A DNA stretch of 64,000 nucleotides from Aquatica leii (lineage: Eukaryota; Arthropoda; Insecta; Coleoptera; Lampyridae): contig CM069433.1 of NCBI GenBank assembly GCA_035610365.1, positions 168,718,882 through 168,782,881 on the forward strand, given 5' to 3'. The translations under genes were made by a program, and so were the position numbers. Each line of letters starts with the position of its first letter. Position 1 is the stretch's first letter. Shown here piece by piece: positions 57,418 through 64,000 of this stretch. The notes under the pieces were generated by a model. The model worked only from the letters and a program-made list of their open reading frames with translations. It was not told where the DNA came from and did not search any database.

Positions 57418-57775
57418 AATATTTAAGTTGCCAACTTTTGTAAAAGGCTTCATCAACTTATGAACTAAGCCAGACTATAAACTCCTAAAAAGGTAAAAAA
57501 GAAAACGATAAACTCAAAGAAGCAAACGATCTACCAAAGAACCACTACATAGATGGGTAATCAACTTGTGAACCAAGCCAAACTCTAAACTTCATAGAAG
57601 TGACTTAAAAAGTAGTCTTCGTATATAAAGAAGTATATCGTCTTGGTTGCTTGAGCGCGACTTTGATTAGGTCACGGTCAAAAAGAGGGCGTATCTTCGA
57701 TAAACGAGTAACAATCGGAAACCGTGATCACAATTGAAGTTATTGTGGTGTTTGATAATCTCTTTTCTCGCATGC
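57418..57775 (-). mobile_element. PLE 3' fragment
   Basis: Matches 6370-6920 of the PLE with internal deletions: a decayed hammerhead box (GTAAAAGGCTTCATCAACTT), the CAACTTRTGAACYAAGCC tandem unit, the CTTCATAGAAGTGACTTAAA junction, the sequence around the end of the endonuclease and the GTGATCACAATTGAAGTTAT phrase. It carries no complete domain. It starts and ends without duplications I can see. Confidence 0.75.
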
Positions 57776-58744
57776 ACTATTCATGTACTATGCAAGTCTT
57801 TATAAATTTATAAAACAATATAAGTGTTCAATCAATGTAAAGCAAATGAAAAACACGAACCGTCTTTTCAGCAACAGATTTAACAAGATTCAGTCATGAG
57901 CCCTATTATTTTGAACATTTATACCTCAGATTTTCAATTAAAATCACTCTTTAGCAAAATAATCTAATATGTTGAAAAATTTTTGTGTTTATGAAAATTT
58001 GTTTTGGAATTTTTTGGTGGAATATTAATTAGTTTCGTTATAGTGTAAGAAAATAGGTAGTTCTTAGCTCTGGTCTGGTTTAATGGTTAAAACAATGTTA
58101 ATAGTCTATAAAGACGTAGATATTTCAAGATACTTAAAGTGTGAGCATTTCTGAAGAAACAGTCAGTTGCATATAAAACTAAGCAAACAAAAACACTTTG
58201 CAAAAACAAAATAAACAAGTTTATTAAAGAAGCACGGGATCAACCGTATCTTTTGTCAAAGGTAATACCACAATCCTAGGAAAGTTTAAATATGTGCTAA
58301 ACCTGTTGTTTTCCAGTCATATCATGGTCGTAATTCGAATAGATGGTGGATGTCGCCATGAATAGTTGCATGCAATGTTTCTTAATGATATGCATGATAC
58401 TAACTCATAGCTAGTATTTAGGATTCCTAAATGAAAGATAAATCAAAGGAGAGTATTTACGGTTATCAATAAAATATTCTGGAACTGTTTCAAAGATATA
58501 TTGACTTGCACAAAAAAAAAATAATAATCAGCACGAAACACACGAAACAAAAATCAATCGACATAAAAAATTAGTTACTTGAGCTTTTACAGTTAATTCG
58601 TCAACACAAGTGTACCGTCAGATAATTTTAGTTGTTCTATAACGTTGATAAATGTTAATGTTGAGAGGTTAATTATCCGAGGCACTTTCTTTAAATTTCC
58701 TATGTATTACTAACTGTTATTAAAAACTTAACTTAATTGACCTA
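57776..58744. other. Non-coding stretch
   Basis: No gene or element recognised. Confidence 0.45.
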
Positions 58745-60670
58745 CTTTTATTTATACGTAATGGAATTGCCAACGCTGCTCACTGATCACCATTGCTCAA
58801 AGCTGTTCGTTGTACCCGCTATCGCTTAATAATCGTTCCTTAATAGGTTGAATGCAATCACCTTTCTCAATGCTTTTTTTTTCATTCATTTTAGTCATCT
58901 AACTTATCTTTGATGTAAGGTCGTATTAAGTTATGCATTCTTTCCACTGCTCCTATAGTTTCCGGTACGGTGTACTAAGACGTTTTTCTATTTCCAATAG
59001 TTTGTCCAAAACATCGTTGCAATATTCCAACATCATGTCCGATTTTATTACTTTTGGTATCTCATAAAATGCAATGTTTAACAATTGTTTTTGTTATCGT
59101 CGTCATTTTGTTGCTCGGGACTGGTACTATAATAACGCATTTTGACCAATTATCTTGTATAGTCACGGCATATCTGTTTCTTTTTTCGGTTCTGTTGAAT
59201 AGTTGTACTAAGTCTACTCCATAATATTAAACAATTTTGATGCTGTATGTGTTATCGTTATTAATTCTTTATGATGTATGTGATAGTACTGAACAAGGTT
59301 TTTTTCCATATTTTTCCATCTATGTTTTTCTAATATTCTTTCGCTTCTAAAATATCGTCCAATAGTTGAGGATAGCTGTAATAATTTTTTTTTCTTAAGA
59401 CTAGTGATTGTTCTTTGGTTTTCAATAAATAAAAAATTTAATGTTTGTTAAATAAGATGATGAAGCTTTCTTAAATTCTTCAGTTTTGCACAAGTTAAAT
59501 ATATCGACGGCCAAACAAAATTTTATCTAAGAAATATATTAGTAGTCAACAATCTCTTCTAAAGGTGACTCGGCGGTTCTACCTCTGCTGAGATTTACTT
59601 CTGCGTACTCTGAGGCTATTTTAATTTTAACTTAAGGTACCCTAATGATTGTTGCGTTGTTTGTTTATAATATTATGACGTTAGATCTTAATAACGTAAT
59701 ATTTGTGATGGTTAATTCTTCATTCTTGTTTTCCATTGCCTGAGGGTTTAGCTTGGTTTGATGATGCGCTTTTGTCATACTTCGTGTTACTGATAAAACT
59801 ACTTTGTTGTCTTGTAATTTAATAAATTCGGAAATGTTTATGCGTGATAACGCGTCGCTTCTGTTGTCTTTACTTTTAATATAAATAATTGTTAAAAATC
59901 GTATTCTCATAGTGCTAGACAAATTTTTGTTAGTTTTGATGTTAAATCTTTCAGTGAATATAAATATGCCAGTGCTCAATCGATCGGTTTTCACAGTAAA
60001 TTCTTTCCAATTTTTCTTTTTCAATTGTTGATTTCTTTTTTCTGCCTAGTTGAAAGCTTTTGATGCGAATGCTTCTTAGTCGAGAAATTGTGAAAGAATT
60101 GCCCCACATCGCATGTCACTCGCATCGGTTGTTAGTAAAAATTTTTGATCAAAACATGGATATTGTAAAATAAGTAGATGGATAAAGACATTTTTAAGTT
60201 TTTCTCACATTCTACTTACCAAACAGTGTATTTTTGCGTGTTGAAACATTAAGTGGTGCTGTTATACGTGCAAAGTTGTTAGTAAAACGCCTGTTAAAAT
60301 TTGTAAATCTCACGAAACGTCGTACTTCATCAGCTGTAGTTGGTTTCGGATAATCGTCAAATTTACTGTTGTCTGGGAGTATTCCATTTTCAGTTATTTG
60401 GTGTCCTAAAAAGCTTACTGAATGTTTGAAAAACTGACATTTTTGACAGCTTAATTTTGAGTTAAATTTACTGCAAGTTTTAAAAACGCTTTTAACGTTG
60501 TCCAGATGATTTCATGTTCATCATTCTTTTATACGTAATGGAATTGCCAAGATTGCTCAATTATCACTATTGCACAAAGCTGTTCGTTGCACCCGTAAAT
60601 CCATATATGCTATTGCTTAAAAATTGTTCCTTAATAAGTCGAATGCAATTTTCTTTCCCCTTTTTTTCTT
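58745..60670 (-). mobile_element. Ty3/gypsy LTR retrotransposon, broken fossil
   Basis: On the minus strand, from right to left: the end of the reverse transcriptase (for example FTNFNRRFTNNFARI and APLNV near 60280), RNase H with KEFTVKTDRLS and YIKSKDNRSDALSRI (59665-60024), and integrase with NRYAVTIQDNWSKC and a GAVERMHNLIRPY phrase (about 58890-59220). Integrase after RNase H is the gypsy order. Direct repeats of about 145 bases at 58745-58885 and 60528-60670 (TTTATACGTAATGGAATTGC, AAAGCTGTTCGTTG) bracket the coding part and may be pieces of its long terminal repeats. The element is broken, much is missing, with more than five breaks; it looks older than the copia copy. Confidence 0.75.
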
Positions 60671-63600
60671 CTACACAAGTATTAACATAATTTGTATATA
60701 TGTGGCGTAGTAGCAGCTAAAAATAAATTCTTCAAGTTGTCTAAAGTAAAAAATCTATTACAAGGAACTTTATCTAACGTGTCTAGTACTGATTGAAAAA
60801 ATTGTGTAGAACATTCATTAAAGAAGAAAATATGTGCAAGTTAGATATAAAATCGATAATTTAACAATGACGAGGATACGACTTCAAGTTCGAAATCTGA
60901 CATTGAGTAATTAGCATAGTTTGGCTTACATTTTAATTTAACTGCTGAAATTGTATGATTTTTGGGTAATTGGGTAGTCTTGTGTTTATTTATATTCATA
61001 GTACTCATTATCTGTAATACCAAATTTTGTAATTCGTGTCTTTTCGTTGCTTGAACTATAATTTACGTTAATAAATATGTTATACCTCATTATTAAAATT
61101 ATGAACACCTACTACTTTCAAATTTACCGCTTCAAATATTGGGCTATTGAATTGTAGTGGCGTAAAAATTCATTTTTCGGACTGAAATCATTAAAGTAAA
61201 TATAGCATGAGTATGAGACAATATGACATAAAAATGGTTTTAAAATTATTTTTTAATAACAGTACCCTATTTCAAAAATGTTTTAAACCAAATACAACTA
61301 GTTTACTATTACGCAAACTTTTGAGAAACACGCCAATGTGGCAGAACAAAATCTTCCAATTCGAAATGCACGATTGCTATTTTGATACATTTTTCAAGTT
61401 TACATTTTTCGCCCACATATTTCAATCTACAGCTATTATAAATTTTAAAAAATAACTAGCGTAATTTGGATAATTATGTATACATATAAACAGACGGTTC
61501 CTAATTAAATTCTACTGTGTGTAAATTAAACTTATAATAAGTAACCTAAAACGTAAAAGACTAAAAAAAATATTTTAGAGTAAAAAGCTATAGTTTTTTA
61601 TTCATTTTAATGCTTGATAGTGCTTAAAATGCGCTTAATAATTTCTATCTAATTAAATTAGATTCATATTTCTACGTTATTAGGTAATAATAGATCTCTT
61701 TGATCTAAAGTAGTAATCATACTCTTGATTAAACCTATTCGAAGATTTAATAAAATACAAATTGGAATAGTTTCAGATGTAATCTTAAATTATATATTAA
61801 TGTTACTAATGATTTTAAAACACATCTGTAACAAATTTCGTTAAGAATCCATGAGAGAAAATTTGAAATTATGGTCATTTAAATGCAGTAGTTATAATTC
61901 GGATAGCAATAAATTTATTTCCTACATTTGCAAATCCTCGAAGTTAATACATAATTCAGGGATTGTGGTTTATAGTGGATATGACCATTGTACCCTTGCT
62001 GATGTTGTGGTAGATTATCTATGATGTATTAACTTGCAACAGACACGACTAATGCCGTTATATAATTTTAAATTATTTTAGAATCCTAATGGCTTACACA
62101 TAACTCAATGACGTACAAACTAAAAACAGTCAAGAGTTAATAATGTAAAAGAAAATAAAATTGAAATTTTTAACAGATTTACGTGTCACCCAATTGAACT
62201 GAATCCCAACTCACCCGGATCAATCATTTCTTAAATCTAAGAAAAATCTAAGAATGGTGTCGGTTAGTTTAAGGGCGTTGTTTTTTCTATTTGATTTATA
62301 TAAATAACACAAATAATAATAATTTATTTGTAAATTATTTTCAAACTTTAATTTATTTTCCTTCAGTAATAATATTCTGTTATTACGAAGAATACGATAA
62401 AGATTCATAAAATAATAAAATGTTTTATGTAAATCAAATTGCGAATTCTGATAGATAATCATCTTTAGCAGCAAGAGAAAATTTATACAGTAACTAAAAG
62501 TGCAAGTTGTTAATGATAATACAGTCATCTTTAGTTACCATAACAAAAACAATTAATTGCTTAGCAAATTTACATGTTTTTGCAAATTAATTAAAATTTA
62601 AGTAAATGTTAACAAACCTTAGAATGATGCGCGTCATAAAAAACTGAAACTTTAAAGTTTTAACATGTTTGATAATCACTTTTAATTTAAGATACCATTG
62701 CAGTAAATCTGCTAAAGAATAAAATGGCGGCTGTAGAATCTTACACCAGACTCAAATAATGTTGTGCGTAAAAGTTTAATAAAGCCAAATATAATATTTT
62801 CATTTCATGCAAAATTAGATATACTGAAGCAATTTGTAAAAACATTAAGCAAAGATGAAAACTTTGTTAAGTACATTTGTATTAAATTTTCCGTTCTAAC
62901 AGTAAGTACTATGTCCTTTAAAAAGCTAAAAAATTAAAATAATTGATTCTTTTAAAGTGCAATCTCTATAAAAAATCATAAGGCTGTTAAACAGCAATTC
63001 CAAACATACTACAAAAGCTATGCTCACTTGTTACGAGGATTTTCTCGTAACTTAATTGCTGGCGTCTAACTCAGTGGAATCGGTAAGCGGATCGCAGGTC
63101 TTGAAGTGTTAGTTATAACGTAAGATTAAAAAGGCGCCAAAACGGTTAGAAACTCGAATAAAAGACATCGTTTGAATCTATCCAACACTGTAATGACAAA
63201 GCATTGGTTATAACGATAAATATTACATATATAGCAACAAATAGTAGCAAATCGTATTTAGCGTAAATTGAAACCGTACAAACAAAAATCTGCGTGCGTT
63301 AATTGTGATAATATTTATATCTAAATCGTACGTATTTCACGTTCAACAAATACACAAATTAATACCAAGAAAATAAGGTACTCACGATTCCAAATCCAAA
63401 ACATGCAAATAACTATCTGCATGCTTCAATCATTCCTTAAAATAAAGTAATAAATAGATATAGGATCGTATCACAAATAAGTTGCTTGTCGACAAACAAT
63501 GAATCGTCGTAATCAAATGCGTTAAGCATCCGAATGGTTTTTACTATTCTTATCGCAGCTGTGCCTCCAAGGTTATTCAAACATCACATAGAATACAACA

Positions 63601-64000
63601 ACTTATCCTCAGATTACATACGTGCTTCTAGTTATAGTTTCCGGCGAAAGGTATCGCAGGTCGCTATCACAATTACGATGAAAACAAAGTAATCACAAAA
63701 ATATGAATCAATGCTTACCCCAGAAAGAATTTCACAAAAGCAGCAAAAATACTACACCCATTTATAACACATATAGTGGGAAAATTTAGAAGTGAAAACT
63801 TTGCTGGGGGCTTACGTTAGATTATATATATGTAGCGGACCACAATCACCAAAAAATAGTTTTTTTCCTTGGAAAAATTCTAGTTGTCGAAAAGCAACCA
63901 CGTCACAGCGCATCGCTCTAAATGCAGCGAAAAGTGGGCGAAACTTATACGGTACGAAAATCACACTAAGACAGTTTAACATAACACACTTTAATTTGTT
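60671..64000. other. Non-coding AT-rich stretch to the window end
   Basis: No gene recognised. The open frames at 60841-61023 (-), 61207-61455 (+) and 62220-62528 (-) lack clear signatures; a phrase NYSMSDFELEVVSSSLLNY in the first is faintly like the start of a retroelement RNase H. From about 63000 the sequence becomes less A/T-rich, with CG dinucleotides more common, which could mark the flank of a host gene outside the window. Confidence 0.4.

Noticed and set aside
60841-61023. Possible RNase H start of another retroelement (NYSMSDFELEVV)
   Set aside because: Only one weak phrase matches and no catalytic residues are visible.
1-64000. CRISPR array, tRNA, rRNA or bacterial operon features
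   Set aside because: No regularly spaced short repeats with unique spacers, no cloverleaf with a GTTCRANNC box that I could confirm, and the composition and introns are eukaryotic.

Overview
The window is AT-rich, intron-poor, eukaryotic repeat-dense DNA, most likely from an insect or another arthropod. The evidence is the mixture of element families: Transib, Tc1/mariner with DUF4817-like and IS630-like branches, pogo/Tigger, several hAT lines, Penelope-like, copia and gypsy. Their closest recognisable protein signatures are insect ones. I find no convincing host gene, tRNA or rRNA; almost everything I can name is a transposable element or a relic of one. All identifications are from reading the sequence, with no database search.

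Layout. 1-245: hAT transposase relic cut by the window edge. 1455-3469: mariner-like element with TA duplication and a dead transposase. 6315-8228: Penelope-like element (PLE) with reverse transcriptase, GIY-YIG remnant and a hammerhead-like ribozyme motif. 8.2-14.4 kb: mostly non-coding, with a PHD-like zinc-finger relic, a 686-bp TA-flanked MITE and a dispersed repeat. 14.5-15.2 kb: IS630/mariner-type transposase relic. 15.3-19.0 kb: broken copia element with a hAT MITE inside it. 20.7-25.0 kb and 44.4-50.4 kb: two inverted copies of one 4.28-kb unit, each bounded on both sides by (TA)n. Between them (25-44 kb): a Tigger with one in-frame stop, hAT relics, a decayed Tc1, an inverted-repeat element carrying a hammerhead motif, a nearly intact Transib (35002-37883) and a 525-bp tandem repeat. 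50-64 kb: a non-autonomous hAT, two more PLE pieces, a Tc1 N-terminal relic, a broken gypsy element and unassigned AT-rich DNA.

The strongest object is the Transib element. It has a perfect 5-bp target duplication (CGTTA). Both ends read as a heptamer, a 23-bp spacer and an A-rich nonamer; the right heptamer, CACAGTG, equals the V(D)J recombination-signal consensus. The two-exon transposase shows the RAG1-type acidic residues and zinc ligands. The most puzzling object is the (TA)n-bounded 4.28-kb unit. It has clusters of GGGTGCC-type motifs at both ends, a ~255-bp internal tandem array and the C-terminal tail of a DUF4817-type mariner transposase. One copy is interrupted by a further unclassified transposon that itself holds a last-exon relic. 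The elements do not form an operon or pathway; the layout records successive insertions.
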